Shown piece by piece: positions 9,049 to 16,682 of a stretch of 64,000 nucleotides of DNA. The notes under the pieces are model-generated. The model was not told where the DNA came from. It ran no database searches and saw only the letters and a list, made by a program, of their open reading frames with translations. The number at the start of each line of letters is the position of its first letter. The first letter of the stretch is position 1. Origin of the DNA: Geminocystis sp. M7585_C2015_104 (GTDB taxonomy: Bacteria > Cyanobacteriota > Cyanobacteriia > Cyanobacteriales > Cyanobacteriaceae); contig DVEF01000015.1 of the NCBI GenBank assembly GCA_015295805.1, positions 18,452-82,451 of the forward strand. Direction: 5' to 3'. The translations under genes and the position numbers were made by a program.

Positions 9049-10218
9049 TCAACAGACGAAGGAATGCCCAAGGGATGAGTATATGTGGAGTGTTTCTTCT
9101 GCCACTCGTTGCCAAGAGTATAAACTCCCCCTAAGTTTACCTAGTTGTTTTAACTTTTCCCGCAAATCCCTATCTTGAATTACCCTATAGACAGTATAGG
9201 CCATGGCCTGCCAGTCGTGGGGGGGAATATATAACGCTGCCTCCCCTGCCACTTCTGGTAAGGCAGAAATTCTTGAGGTGACAACCGGCGCGCCTAATGT
9301 CATGGCTTCTAGAATTGGCAACCCAAAACCCTCGTAAAGGGAAGGATATACAAATACCTCGGCATTGGCATAGAATACTGCTACTTCTTCTTCTGTTAAA
9401 TAGCCTAGGTGTTTTATATTATTCCTATAGGGGGAGTTTTCTATCTCAGCCAAAATCTCCCTGTATTGCCATCCTTTTTTTCCTATTAACACCAGGTTAT
9501 GGTTAATGGCAAATTCTTTTTTTATTAGGTTAAATGCTTTTACTAGATTTATAATATTTTTTCTCGGCTCCATTGTGCCCACAAACAGAATATATGGTTG
9601 GGCGAAGAGATGATGATATTTGCGTTTTACCTCCGCCACGTTTACGGAATCAAGGTAGTTTGAGTCATAGCGACTTGCCTCGGAGGTTACCACAACTTTT
9701 TCTTCAGGAATTTGGAAGTAATCGACTATTTCCTTCTTAGTAATCTGAGAGAAGGTTAGCACAAGGTCTGTCCATTCCAGGCATTTTTTTATCCTATTTT
9801 CATAGCTAATTCTCACTATATAATGACAATATTCAGGGTATCTAACAAAGGCTAAATCATGGATAGTTATGAGCTTTTTACCTCTTCTAAAGGGATAGAC
9901 GTAATGGTCAGTTCCATGGACAACATCAAAATAATCTCCCAAATTTTCGGCAAAAAAAGCGGCATGTTTGCCCAAAAGGCTACTAACATTTACAGGGAGG
10001 GGCAAATAAAACATCTGCCCACCTTGTTGGGGGAAAGAGAGGGAAGGGGGTTTTCCTGTCAACCACTCCCGTAAAGAGGGCTGACGGTAAAGGGCAAGAT
10101 GCCACTCAGGGAAACGGCTTTTTACCAAATCCCTCAGGGCCTTTATCAGAGTATGAGTGTAGTAGCCAACACCACTGAGGGGTGGTCGGACACAAGTGCA
10201 ATCCACTAGAATCCTCAT
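9049..10218 (-). CDS. GT4-family glycosyltransferase
   Basis: The 389-residue product has the two-Rossmann (GT-B) layout of retaining GT4 enzymes. The N-terminal domain starts MRILVDCTCVRPPLSGVGYYT, with the glycine-rich acceptor loop. The C-terminal donor-binding domain carries LFVGTMEPRKN and the E-x7-E signature in YEGFGLPILEAM. Such enzymes use nucleotide-sugar donors in the synthesis of polysaccharides or glycolipids. Donor and acceptor cannot be deduced. It is a lone transcript convergent with pipX and divergent from the gif leader. Confidence 0.88.
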   Translation of the reverse strand: MRILVDCTCVRPPLSGVGYYTHTLIKALRDLVKSRFPEWHLALYRQPSLREWLTGKPPSLSFPQQGGQMFYLPLPVNVSSLLGKHAAFFAENLGDYFDVVHGTDHYVYPFRRGKKLITIHDLAFVRYPEYCHYIVRISYENRIKKCLEWTDLVLTFSQITKKEIVDYFQIPEEKVVVTSEASRYDSNYLDSVNVAEVKRKYHHLFAQPYILFVGTMEPRKNIINLVKAFNLIKKEFAINHNLVLIGKKGWQYREILAEIENSPYRNNIKHLGYLTEEEVAVFYANAEVFVYPSLYEGFGLPILEAMTLGAPVVTSRISALPEVAGEAALYIPPHDWQAMAYTVYRVIQDRDLREKLKQLGKLRGSLYSWQRVAEETLHIYSSLGHSFVC

Positions 10219-10252
10219 AGTAGGGCTTGTTTACAATTTGTGATAAAAAAAG

Positions 10253-10282
10253 TTGTCAAATTTGATACAGTTTTGCTATATT
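10253..10282 (+). promoter_or_regulatory. Promoter of the gifA-like operon
   Basis: TTGTCA (10253-10258) and TATATT (10277-10282) are separated by 18 bases and form a good sigma-70-type promoter. The expected start, near 10289, leaves about 12 bases before the riboswitch aptamer. Confidence 0.6.
10255..10268 (+). promoter_or_regulatory. NtcA-like site overlapping the gifA promoter
   Basis: GTC-N8-TAC matches the NtcA consensus GTA-N8-TAC with one mismatch. It overlaps the -35 box and the spacer, centred near -27 from the expected start. A site there would block RNA polymerase. This agrees with the known repression of gif genes by NtcA in Synechocystis. Confidence 0.5.
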
Positions 10283-10300
10283 AAAGATGGAAAGATAAAT

Positions 10301-10357
10301 CGTTCATCTGCGTAAAGCAGACGGAAGTAGGGAGTGGGGGACTCCCGAAGGAACGCG
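10301..10357 (+). ncRNA. Glutamine riboswitch (glnA RNA motif, glutamine-I type)
   Basis: The sequence fits the three-stem glnA aptamer. P1 is CGTTC (10301-10305) with GAACG (10351-10355). P2 is TCTGC (10307-10311) with GCAGA (10317-10321). P3 is GGGAGT (10330-10335) with ACTCCC (10341-10346). The conserved junction strands ACGGAAGTAGG and CGAAGGAACGCG are present. In cyanobacteria this RNA binds L-glutamine and controls glutamine-synthetase inactivating-factor genes. There is no terminator between the aptamer and the start codon. CGCCTC at 10356-10361 is complementary to GAGGCG at 10390-10395 in the ribosome binding site, so control of translation is likely. Confidence 0.9.
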
Positions 10358-10399
10358 CCTCAATAAAAAACCCTACAATTGTATAAAAGGAGGCGAGGT

Positions 10400-10540
10400 A
10401 TGAACGCTAAATTCAACCAAAAACAAATAGGCTTGATCGAACAACAAGCACGTCTTTTGATGGCAGACAACCGTCAACGCCGCAATAATCGTCATGCTAC
10501 CATGTTGGAGAGGGCCTCTCAACAAATTGGCCTTCAGTAG
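10400..10540 (+). CDS. gifA: GifA-like (IF7-type) glutamine synthetase inactivating factor
   Basis: This small basic protein of 46 residues starts at 10400 after a strong ribosome binding site (AAAAGGAGGCGAGG). Its core, EQQARLLMADNRQRRNNRH followed by MLERASQQIGL, resembles from memory the IF7/IF17 family. That family has QQARALMMRHH followed by NRQQSMLSRAAAEIGV in Synechocystis. These intrinsically disordered, arginine-rich proteins bind and inactivate glutamine synthetase (GlnA) when nitrogen is plentiful. It is shorter than IF7 (65 residues) and lacks the C-terminal extension. The glutamine riboswitch and NtcA-like site directly upstream support the assignment independently. The next small gene follows after 94 bases. 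Confidence 0.78.
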   Translation: MNAKFNQKQIGLIEQQARLLMADNRQRRNNRHATMLERASQQIGLQ

Positions 10541-10634
10541 TGGTCAAAAATAGTTAAAGACAAGAGACAAAAGGAATGCCCCAGTGCAGGGGAAAGGGTT
10601 AAGACTGAGGTTGTTTAGAAAAAGGAGGAGGACT

Positions 10635-10790
10635 ATGATTACTTATCAAGCGTGGAGAGAAGCTAAGAGGACACATAGGGAAAATCTCTTAAGAATTTTA
10701 GACCGTCGTTTGGAAGTTGCCAAAGCCAAGGGCGATACTGCCTTAGTCCAACAATTGGAGGCAGAGAGAAACTATTATCTTAACGGCTAG
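10635..10790 (+). CDS. 51-aa helical protein, possibly PirA-like PII interactor
   Basis: The ATG at 10635 follows the strong ribosome binding site AAAAAGGAGGAGG. An upstream in-frame ATG at 10584 has no such site. The 51-residue product is predicted to be almost all helix: ITYQAWREAKRTHRENLL, then DRRLEVAKAKGDTALVQQLE, then NYYLNG. The length and layout recall PirA (ssr0692, 51 residues in Synechocystis). PirA binds the PII protein and limits flux into arginine synthesis when ammonium rises, and it is repressed by NtcA like the gif genes. The gene probably shares the gifA transcript, since a terminator follows it and no promoter is clear before it. A CCCC-AGTGCA-GGGG hairpin lies in the 94-base gap. 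The PirA assignment is from memory and tentative. The gene itself is well supported. Confidence 0.7.
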   Translation: MITYQAWREAKRTHRENLLRILDRRLEVAKAKGDTALVQQLEAERNYYLNG

Positions 10791-10824
10791 GCCATTGTAT
10801 CACAGGACGAGCACATCACACAAG

Positions 10825-10860
10825 ACGTCTAGGGAGTAATTCCTTAGGCGTTTTTATTTT
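10825..10860 (+). terminator. Rho-independent terminator of the gifA operon
   Basis: An 11-bp stem (ACGTCTAGGGA with TCCTTAGGCGT, allowing G-T pairs) closes a loop of five bases and is followed by TTTTATTTT. It lies 35 bases after the 51-aa gene and 64 bases before ndhM, and so separates the two units. Confidence 0.8.
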
Positions 10861-10923
10861 GTCTAGGGGTCTTTTTGTGGCAAAATAGCACTAAAACAGG
10901 ACATTGAGGGAATACAGAAACCC

Positions 10924-11283
10924 ATGATTAAGTCTACCACCCGTCATATTAGGATCTATGCGGCCGAGGTAAAAGATAACGAATTGGTGCCTTCCGAGCA
11001 AGTTTTGACTCTTGACGTGGATCCCGATAATGAGTTCAATTGGAATGAGGAGGCATTACAGAAAGTATATAGAAAATTCGATGAGTTGGTAGAAGACTAC
11101 AGTGGGGAGGCTCTGACGGACTATAATCTACGTCGTATAGGCTCGGAATTGGAACACTTTATCCGTAGCCTTTTGTTAAAGGGGGAAATTTCTTATAATC
11201 TTAATGGCCGGGTGTTGAATTATAGCATGGGACTACCCAAGGTAGAAAGTCCAGAATCGGAGGGGAAGTATCGTTTGAGTTAG
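10924..11283 (+). CDS. ndhM: NAD(P)H-quinone oxidoreductase subunit M (NdhM)
   Basis: NdhM is a stromal/cytoplasmic-arm subunit of the cyanobacterial NDH-1 complex. That complex carries out cyclic electron flow around photosystem I, respiration and CO2 uptake. The 119-residue product matches the family along its whole length, notably STTRHIRIYAAEV, LTLDVDPDNEFNWNEEALQKVY, TDYNLRRIGSELEHFIRSLL and the closing NGRVLNYSMGLP. The gene has its own unit between the gif-operon terminator and a convergent PepSY-like gene that ends two bases away. Confidence 0.96.
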   Translation: MIKSTTRHIRIYAAEVKDNELVPSEQVLTLDVDPDNEFNWNEEALQKVYRKFDELVEDYSGEALTDYNLRRIGSELEHFIRSLLLKGEISYNLNGRVLNYSMGLPKVESPESEGKYRLS

Positions 11284-11284
11284 G

Positions 11285-11632
11285 CTAACTGTTTTTCTCC
11301 TTCTCCGGTGTCTGTGGGGAAAGGTTGCCAAGGGAGGGGGAGACCTTCCGGGAGTTAATCCAGGAGTTAAGGAGTATCATGGTGCCAGTGACTAACATCC
11401 ATAATAGTCCTAGGCCGTTGAGAAGGACGTAAATGGGTTCAAAAAAACGGCCTAAATACTCCCCCTCATGGATTACCATTAAAAAGTGTACCTGCTCTCT
11501 GGACAGACCAAACCAACTCTTGCCTAAACGATAGGCAACTCCAGTAATAACCGTTACTAGTAAGGGTAGCAACACGATAGGTGCGAGGAGGGCATGCAAC
11601 TGTCTGATTCTCTTGTGCCATTTACCCTTCAT
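11285..11632 (-). CDS. Small PepSY-associated-type membrane protein
   Basis: The 115-residue product starts KGKWHKRIRQLHALLAPIVLLPL. This is the first helix of PepSY-associated membrane proteins, with a conserved histidine (RQLHAL). A second long hydrophobic segment lies at about 68-88, after HEGEYLGRFFEPIYVLLNG. The PepSY domain itself is absent, as in many short cyanobacterial members. The function is unknown. It begins 17 bases upstream-side of the epimerase stop region on the same strand and may be co-transcribed with the epimerase and PrmA. Confidence 0.7.
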   Translation of the reverse strand: MKGKWHKRIRQLHALLAPIVLLPLLVTVITGVAYRLGKSWFGLSREQVHFLMVIHEGEYLGRFFEPIYVLLNGLGLLWMLVTGTMILLNSWINSRKVSPSLGNLSPQTPEKEKNS

Positions 11633-11649
11633 CTTATTCTCCTTTGTGT

Positions 11650-12639
11650 CTAACAGTTATAAAAGTCGCGATACCAACGCACAAATTCTGCGATACCCTC
11701 TGCCAGGGGGGTGGAGGGTTTAAAGCCTACTGCCTGATACAAGTCATCTATGTCGGCATAGGTAATAACTACATCTCCTGGTTGCATAGGGAGGAATTCC
11801 TTTTTTGCCTCTATTCCCAAACACTTTTCTAAACAGGCAACCAATTCTAACAATTCTACTGGTTGGTTATTGCCAATATTGTAAAGGCGATGGGGTGCTT
11901 TTTGTTGGGGGTTGTCGGGGGAAGGCTGGGGGATTTTATGCATAACCCTTACTACTCCCTCAATAATGTCGTCGACATAGGTAAAATCTCGTTTCATGTG
12001 GCCGTAGTTGAATATTTTAATGGGCTTGCCCTCTAGAATGTTCTTGGTAAAAATAAAATAAGCCATGTCAGGCCTTCCCCAACTGCCGTAGACGGTAAAA
12101 AATCTTAAACCGGTGGTGGGTATCTGATAGAGGTGACTATAGGTGTAAGCCATTAATTCGTTTGCCCTCTTGGTAGCGGCGTAGAGACTAATGGGATAGT
12201 CTACATTGTCTGTCACAGAGAAGGGAACTTTCTGGTTGTTGCCGTACACTGAACTAGAAGAGGCATATACTAGATGTTGTACGGGGTGGTGACGACAGGC
12301 TTCCAGGATGTTGATAAAACCTACTATATTGCTGTCAATGTAGGCATAGGGATTTTCCAGGGAATATCTAACACCGGCTTGTGCGGCGAGATGCACCACT
12401 TTACTTATGGTGTGACTGGCAAACAAATCCATTACTCCCTGACGGTTACATAAGTCTAGCTGGTGGAACTGAAAGTTGTTGTACTTTTGTAGTTCTCGCA
12501 GACGGGCCTGTTTTAGCGAAACATCATAGTAGTTGCTCATGTTATCAAGTCCGAGGACCTGAAAGCCGCATGTCAGCAGGCGTTTACTGAGATGATAGCC
12601 AATAAAGCCACTACTACCCGTAACAAGGATGGTCTCCAT
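11650..12639 (-). CDS. UDP-sugar 4-epimerase, UDP-glucuronate 4-epimerase type
   Basis: This is an extended short-chain dehydrogenase of 329 residues. The NAD-binding motif TGSSGFIG lies at about 7-14 and the catalytic YxxxK at Y153/K157 (SLYAATKRAN). The pattern YYDVSLKQARL, AAQAGVRYSLENPYAYIDSN and RFFTVYGSWGRPDMA is that of UDP-glucuronate 4-epimerases (CapI/GAE group) rather than plain GalE. The enzyme would supply UDP-galacturonate for exopolysaccharide or glycolipid synthesis. The stop of the upstream PrmA gene is 25 bases away on the same strand. Confidence 0.88.
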   Translation of the reverse strand: METILVTGSSGFIGYHLSKRLLTCGFQVLGLDNMSNYYDVSLKQARLRELQKYNNFQFHQLDLCNRQGVMDLFASHTISKVVHLAAQAGVRYSLENPYAYIDSNIVGFINILEACRHHPVQHLVYASSSSVYGNNQKVPFSVTDNVDYPISLYAATKRANELMAYTYSHLYQIPTTGLRFFTVYGSWGRPDMAYFIFTKNILEGKPIKIFNYGHMKRDFTYVDDIIEGVVRVMHKIPQPSPDNPQQKAPHRLYNIGNNQPVELLELVACLEKCLGIEAKKEFLPMQPGDVVITYADIDDLYQAVGFKPSTPLAEGIAEFVRWYRDFYNC

Positions 12640-12664
12640 TATTGTATTCTAGGATATCCAAAAA

Positions 12665-13546
12665 CTATGAGCGACGGGCATTGACACAACACCAGCCTTC
12701 TCGTTGCCAGAGGGCGGCAATGGTCCACCCGTGCTTTTCTAGTATACTGACAATCTCGTTAGACTGTTCTAGGAGGATGCCACTGAGAATTGTCCAACCG
12801 TCTGGCTTGATTATGGCTGTCATGTCTGGGATCATAGGTTTAATCACCTCGGCCAGGATATTGCAGACAATCCCATCTAACAATTCTCCCTGGGCTTTTA
12901 CGTCCTCTATGCTACCCTTAATTACGACTATGTTATAAACTTGATTGAGACGGCTGTTTTCTAGGGTGGCGGAAACAGCCAGGGGGTCAGTGTCTACGGC
13001 AAAGACTTTAGATGCCCCCAGCATGCTAGCGGCTATAGACAGAATACCAGAACCACAACCAATATCGGCCACAATCTGATTGGGCTGAGTTTCATCGATG
13101 CGCATTTCCAGGGATTCCAGACATAGTTGGGTGGTGGGGTGTACTCCCGTGCCAAAGGCGAAACCAGGGTCTAACCGTATGATTATACGTTCAGATTGGC
13201 TAGGGGGTTCAATCCAAGCGGGATAGATGGAAAAACGATCGCCTACATCTAAAGGCTGCCAGTGTTGTTTCCAGCTACTAGCCCAATCTTGTTCGGGGAT
13301 CAACTGCCATGCAACCACGGGGGGATTCTTGCCTGCTAGCACAAAATCTTGTTTTATCCACAGTGCTAAGGCGGCCAAGTCTAAAGAGGTGATTTCTAAA
13401 TTGGGCACATAGCCTTTAATAACCCAGCCTCTTTCTTCCTTCAAAACAGCGGCTCCTTGACAGCCAAACTCTTGTAGCCGCCAGAATACCGAGTCTTCCA
13501 ACTCAGGATGATAGTCTACCCTAATCTCCCACCACTTGATGTCCAT
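12665..13546 (-). CDS. prmA: Ribosomal protein L11 methyltransferase PrmA
   Basis: PrmA trimethylates lysines and the N-terminus of ribosomal protein L11 using S-adenosylmethionine. The 293-residue product carries the family-specific stretch PGFAFGTGVHPTTQLCLE just before motif I, DIGCGSG, at 161-167. The acidic motif (FAVDTDPLAV) and the NILAEVI motif that stands for NPPY follow. The N-terminal L11-recognition domain is present. serA lies upstream on the same strand, separated by a terminator-like hairpin. Confidence 0.94.
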   Translation of the reverse strand: MDIKWWEIRVDYHPELEDSVFWRLQEFGCQGAAVLKEERGWVIKGYVPNLEITSLDLAALALWIKQDFVLAGKNPPVVAWQLIPEQDWASSWKQHWQPLDVGDRFSIYPAWIEPPSQSERIIIRLDPGFAFGTGVHPTTQLCLESLEMRIDETQPNQIVADIGCGSGILSIAASMLGASKVFAVDTDPLAVSATLENSRLNQVYNIVVIKGSIEDVKAQGELLDGIVCNILAEVIKPMIPDMTAIIKPDGWTILSGILLEQSNEIVSILEKHGWTIAALWQREGWCCVNARRS

Positions 13547-13569
13547 AGTCCTGTAAGGGGGTAAAATGA

Positions 13570-13593
13570 GGGGAAGATGAGTAGGTCTTCCCC
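13570..13593 (-). terminator. Terminator downstream of serA
   Basis: GGGGAAGA (13570-13577) pairs perfectly with TCTTCCCC (13586-13593) around an 8-base loop. Read on the minus strand it is followed by TCATTTTA. It lies 8 bases after the serA stop and before prmA, so it may end or attenuate the serA transcript. Confidence 0.6.
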
Positions 13594-13601
13594 CCGGTGT
13601 A

Positions 13602-15185
13602 TCAAAGAGTTACAGTATAGGCATCCCTTACCCCGGGCACTTTGAGAATTTCCTCTAAAACGCCTTCTGGTAGAGGGTCATCTATAGTCAATACCATTAC
13701 TGCGTCACCTCTAACGATTTTACGCCCCACCTGCATGCTAGCAATGTTGACATTGAAGTTGCCCAAGAGGGTGCCGATTTTGCCTATAATGCCGGGCATG
13801 TCTCGGTGAAGTGTAAACAACATGTAGTTATTAGGCGCTACGTTTACGGGGAACTTATCTAGACTGATAATGCGCATTTCGCCGTCATTGAGAAGGGCGC
13901 CACTGACGGAATGAGTGCCTTTGCTACCAGTAGCCTCCAGATAGATGGAATTGCTGTAGTCTTTGACGGTGGTGTCTCTAGTTTCAATGACATGAATGCC
14001 TCTTTCCTTGGCTTCGATGGCGGCGTTGACGTAGTTTACTCTTTCCCTTAGGGCTTTTGACAGCAGGCCCTTGATAGCGGCAATTACCAGGGGGCGACTG
14101 TTATTACCTTCTGCCAATTCTCCTTGGAGGGTTATCCTAAAGGTGTCTACCCTTTCCCCTGCCAATTGCCCCACCAAATCTCCCAATACCTCTGCCAGCC
14201 GCATATATGGTCGTAGTTTTTCCATAACATCTGGGCCTAGGCCGGGGATATTGACTGCACTACGAGCTGGTAGTCCAAGTAATACATCCCTAATCTGTTC
14301 GGCTACGTCTATGGCCACATTCAACTGTGCCTCAGCGGTAGAGGCGCCCAGGTGAGGGGTAAGAATGACGTTACTGCCGAGGGTTTTTAAGGGGGAATCG
14401 CCCAAAGGCTCTTGGGCAAAGACGTCCAGGGCGGCCCCGGCGATCCTCCCACTTTTTAGGGCTTCATACAGGGCCTCTTCGTCTATAATGCCCCCACGGG
14501 CACAGTTGATGATCCGCACCGTGGGTTTCATTTTGGCGATGGTTTCCCTATTTATCAAATTAGTGGTTTCTGGGGTTTTAGGCACGTGGAGTGTAATATA
14601 GTCTGCCTCAGATAGCAATACATCCAGGTCCACTAGGGTACAACCTAGTTGATTAGCCCTTTCTTGGGATATGTAGGGATCATAGGCGAGGATTTTCATT
14701 CCCATGGCCTTTGCCACTGTTGCCACATGGGAGCCAATTTTCCCCAAACCTATAACACCAAGAGTTTTCTTATATACTTCAGTGCCTATAAAACTCTTGC
14801 GGTCCCACTTGCCTTGTTTTAGGGAATAATTAGCATCGGGGATGTAGCGGGAAAGAGCCAACATCATTGCCAGGGTGTGTTCAGCAGCGGCGATGGTATT
14901 GCCTTCAGGGGAGTTTACCACAATAATGCCTTTGCGGGTGGCACTAGCTACGTCTATGTTATCAACGCCCACTCCCGCACGTCCGATGACTTTCAGGTTG
15001 GTTGCTGCTTCGATCACCTCCGCCGTTACCTGGGTGCCCGAGCGGATCATTAAGGCGTCGTAACCTGCTATAATACCTGCCAATTCCTTGGGCGACAAAC
15101 CTGTTTTTACGTCTACTTGTGCCACCTGGGATAGGATTTTTATCCCCGCTTCGTCTATGGGATCTGACACTAATACTTTTGCCAT
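13602..15185 (-). CDS. serA: D-3-phosphoglycerate dehydrogenase SerA
   Basis: SerA oxidises 3-phosphoglycerate to 3-phosphohydroxypyruvate, the first step of the phosphorylated serine pathway. The 527-residue product is the long form. The substrate and NAD-binding core has GLGKIG at 146-151 and the catalytic motif HVPKTPETTNLI, followed by NCARGGIIDEEAL. An intervening (ASB-type) domain follows at about 320-450, and a C-terminal ACT domain begins near residue 450. The ACT domain suggests serine feedback, as in other long-form enzymes. The upstream TPR gene is divergent. Confidence 0.96.
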   Translation of the reverse strand: MAKVLVSDPIDEAGIKILSQVAQVDVKTGLSPKELAGIIAGYDALMIRSGTQVTAEVIEAATNLKVIGRAGVGVDNIDVASATRKGIIVVNSPEGNTIAAAEHTLAMMLALSRYIPDANYSLKQGKWDRKSFIGTEVYKKTLGVIGLGKIGSHVATVAKAMGMKILAYDPYISQERANQLGCTLVDLDVLLSEADYITLHVPKTPETTNLINRETIAKMKPTVRIINCARGGIIDEEALYEALKSGRIAGAALDVFAQEPLGDSPLKTLGSNVILTPHLGASTAEAQLNVAIDVAEQIRDVLLGLPARSAVNIPGLGPDVMEKLRPYMRLAEVLGDLVGQLAGERVDTFRITLQGELAEGNNSRPLVIAAIKGLLSKALRERVNYVNAAIEAKERGIHVIETRDTTVKDYSNSIYLEATGSKGTHSVSGALLNDGEMRIISLDKFPVNVAPNNYMLFTLHRDMPGIIGKIGTLLGNFNVNIASMQVGRKIVRGDAVMVLTIDDPLPEGVLEEILKVPGVRDAYTVTL

Positions 15186-15299
15186 ACTACTATTCTGTTA
15201 TCTTTTCTGTCATTTAACCGGGGCGACAAACTATTTCGATTGTGCATCGCTCACGCCACCAATATTATTATTATCCAGCCGTTTCTCAAAATCAATGGT

Positions 15300-15305
15300 T
15301 ATAAT
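15300..15305 (+). promoter_or_regulatory. Likely -10 box of the TPR gene
   Basis: TATAAT lies 42 bases before the start at 15348, in the divergent gap with serA. No good -35 hexamer is visible at the usual spacing. Confidence 0.4.
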
Positions 15306-15347
15306 AGAGGTATTTTCCTTTTTTCCCCATCATAGCACCTGTCCTCT

Positions 15348-16532
15348 ATGAAGTGGAGCCGGTTTCCTTTTTGTTGCTTTGTCTTTTTTCTTCTGATTTT
15401 CTCTTCTGGTATGCCTCTTTTGGCTCAAAATAGACAGTCTAAAAACCCTCTTACTAGTGAGTTCAAAAGTGAATTAATTCCTATTATTGAAAGGCCTCTT
15501 ACTCCCCTTGAACAGAGGAGAATTAGGGAAAGGATTGAGTTGTTAGAGAAACAGGCCGAAGAGGCCCTCATGGCTGGAAATGATGATTTAGCTTTCTCCC
15601 TCTGGTATGAGGCTATTAATTTGAGTGGGTATTTGGGGGTGGAATCTGAGTTAAAACTGATTGCTAGGGTAGGGGAGAGGGCTTGGGCGAAAAACAGAAT
15701 TCAGGACGTAAAATTTATCACAGAAAGACTCACCATTATCGAGAGGAATAATGACATTGATAATCTGGATTTCCTCAACCTTCTGAAGAATGCTTATGTT
15801 TCTATTCACGACTTGGACAAACTGGTCGAACTCAACCTAAAAACCTTAGACATGGCCAGAAGTAAAAATGACTCATCTCTGGAAAAATTGAGTTTAGAAA
15901 ATCTTGGGGAGTTATATTTGGCGAAATTTGATTACTACCGGGCAGAACCGATTTATGAGAGACTATTACAGATTGCCCGTCAGGAGGGAGACTATCTTCA
16001 GGAGGGAATTTATCTAAGAAAATTAGCAGAAATAAGTCAGGCTTTAGTAAATCCAGAAAATTCAGTCTTATACAAGGAAGAACTGTTTAAAAAAGCCATA
16101 GAAAACCCATCCTTCAGTAAAAATATCTCCTATCTCCCCATGCTCAAAATCTCCCTCGGTGATGACTATAAACAGTTAAATCAACCCCAGTTGGCAGGGG
16201 AATCCTACCAAGAGGCTTTTAAGATGGCTTGGGAAAAACAACTGTATTCCATCGCTGCTGATGCCCTCAGGAAACTTGGACAATTGTACCACCAATATCA
16301 ACGGCCAGACGTGGCTTTGGAAATATACCAGGAGTTGGTAAAAGTCGAACAACTTTCCTACAATCTCTATGGCTTAATGAACGCCTATGACTATATTGCC
16401 ACAATTTACCTCCAAAAACAGCAAGTAAATAGGGCGCGGGAATACTGGCAAAAGGCTTTAGAAGTCGCCCGTAATCTCCGCTACCAGGAAGAATATTTTC
16501 TTGAGAAAATTAACAGTCTAAAGAGTAAATAA
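15348..16532 (+). CDS. Secreted tetratricopeptide-repeat protein
   Basis: The 394-residue product opens with a signal peptide: MKWSR, then a hydrophobic core, then cleavage near MPLLAQ at about 27. The rest is helical, with repeated TPR-like units. They are clearest in the second half (LSLENLGELYLAKFDYYRAE, ADALRKLGQLYHQYQRPDVA and NAYDYIATIYLQKQQVNRAR). Such proteins act as scaffolds. Here the partner is unknown and would be in the periplasm or thylakoid lumen. An extended terminator follows. Confidence 0.8.
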   Translation: MKWSRFPFCCFVFFLLIFSSGMPLLAQNRQSKNPLTSEFKSELIPIIERPLTPLEQRRIRERIELLEKQAEEALMAGNDDLAFSLWYEAINLSGYLGVESELKLIARVGERAWAKNRIQDVKFITERLTIIERNNDIDNLDFLNLLKNAYVSIHDLDKLVELNLKTLDMARSKNDSSLEKLSLENLGELYLAKFDYYRAEPIYERLLQIARQEGDYLQEGIYLRKLAEISQALVNPENSVLYKEELFKKAIENPSFSKNISYLPMLKISLGDDYKQLNQPQLAGESYQEAFKMAWEKQLYSIAADALRKLGQLYHQYQRPDVALEIYQELVKVEQLSYNLYGLMNAYDYIATIYLQKQQVNRAREYWQKALEVARNLRYQEEYFLEKINSLKSK

Positions 16533-16535
16533 AAC

Positions 16536-16602
16536 CCCCGGTGAAGAAATGTAAAAATAAAACTAAATTTTATTAAGAAACACCAGGGGAATTTTTTTTT
16601 TT
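16536..16602 (+). terminator. Compound terminator of the TPR gene
   Basis: CCCCGGTG (16536-16543) pairs with CACCAGGGG (16581-16589) with one mismatch. Inside it, AATAAAA (16556-16562) pairs with TTTTATT (16568-16574). A run of eleven T bases follows. The next promoter box begins two bases later. Confidence 0.7.
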
Positions 16603-16603
16603 C

Positions 16604-16643
16604 TATAATGGGAATTAGAGAGCTTGAAGGGCTCGTCTGAGCC
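16604..16643 (+). promoter_or_regulatory. -10 box and leader hairpin of the 51-aa gene at 16683
   Basis: TATAAT lies at 16604-16609. The expected leader contains a short hairpin, GGCTC (16630-16634) with GAGCC (16639-16643) around a 4-base loop. The ribosome binding site AAGGAGGTG follows at 16668-16676, seven bases before the ATG. The -35 region falls inside the preceding terminator stem and is poor. Confidence 0.5.
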
Positions 16644-16682
16644 AGTGTGGATGAAATTGAAAAAAAAAAGGAGGTGTTCGTC

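Noticed and set aside
10584..10634. Upstream ATG that would lengthen the 51-aa protein to 68 residues
   Set aside because: The extra residues include a basic stretch read from the ribosome binding site itself, and the ATG at 10635 has the strong site.
13340..13370. TTATCCACA, a DnaA-box-like sequence
   Set aside because: It is a single copy inside the prmA coding region, with no cluster and no dnaA or dnaN nearby.
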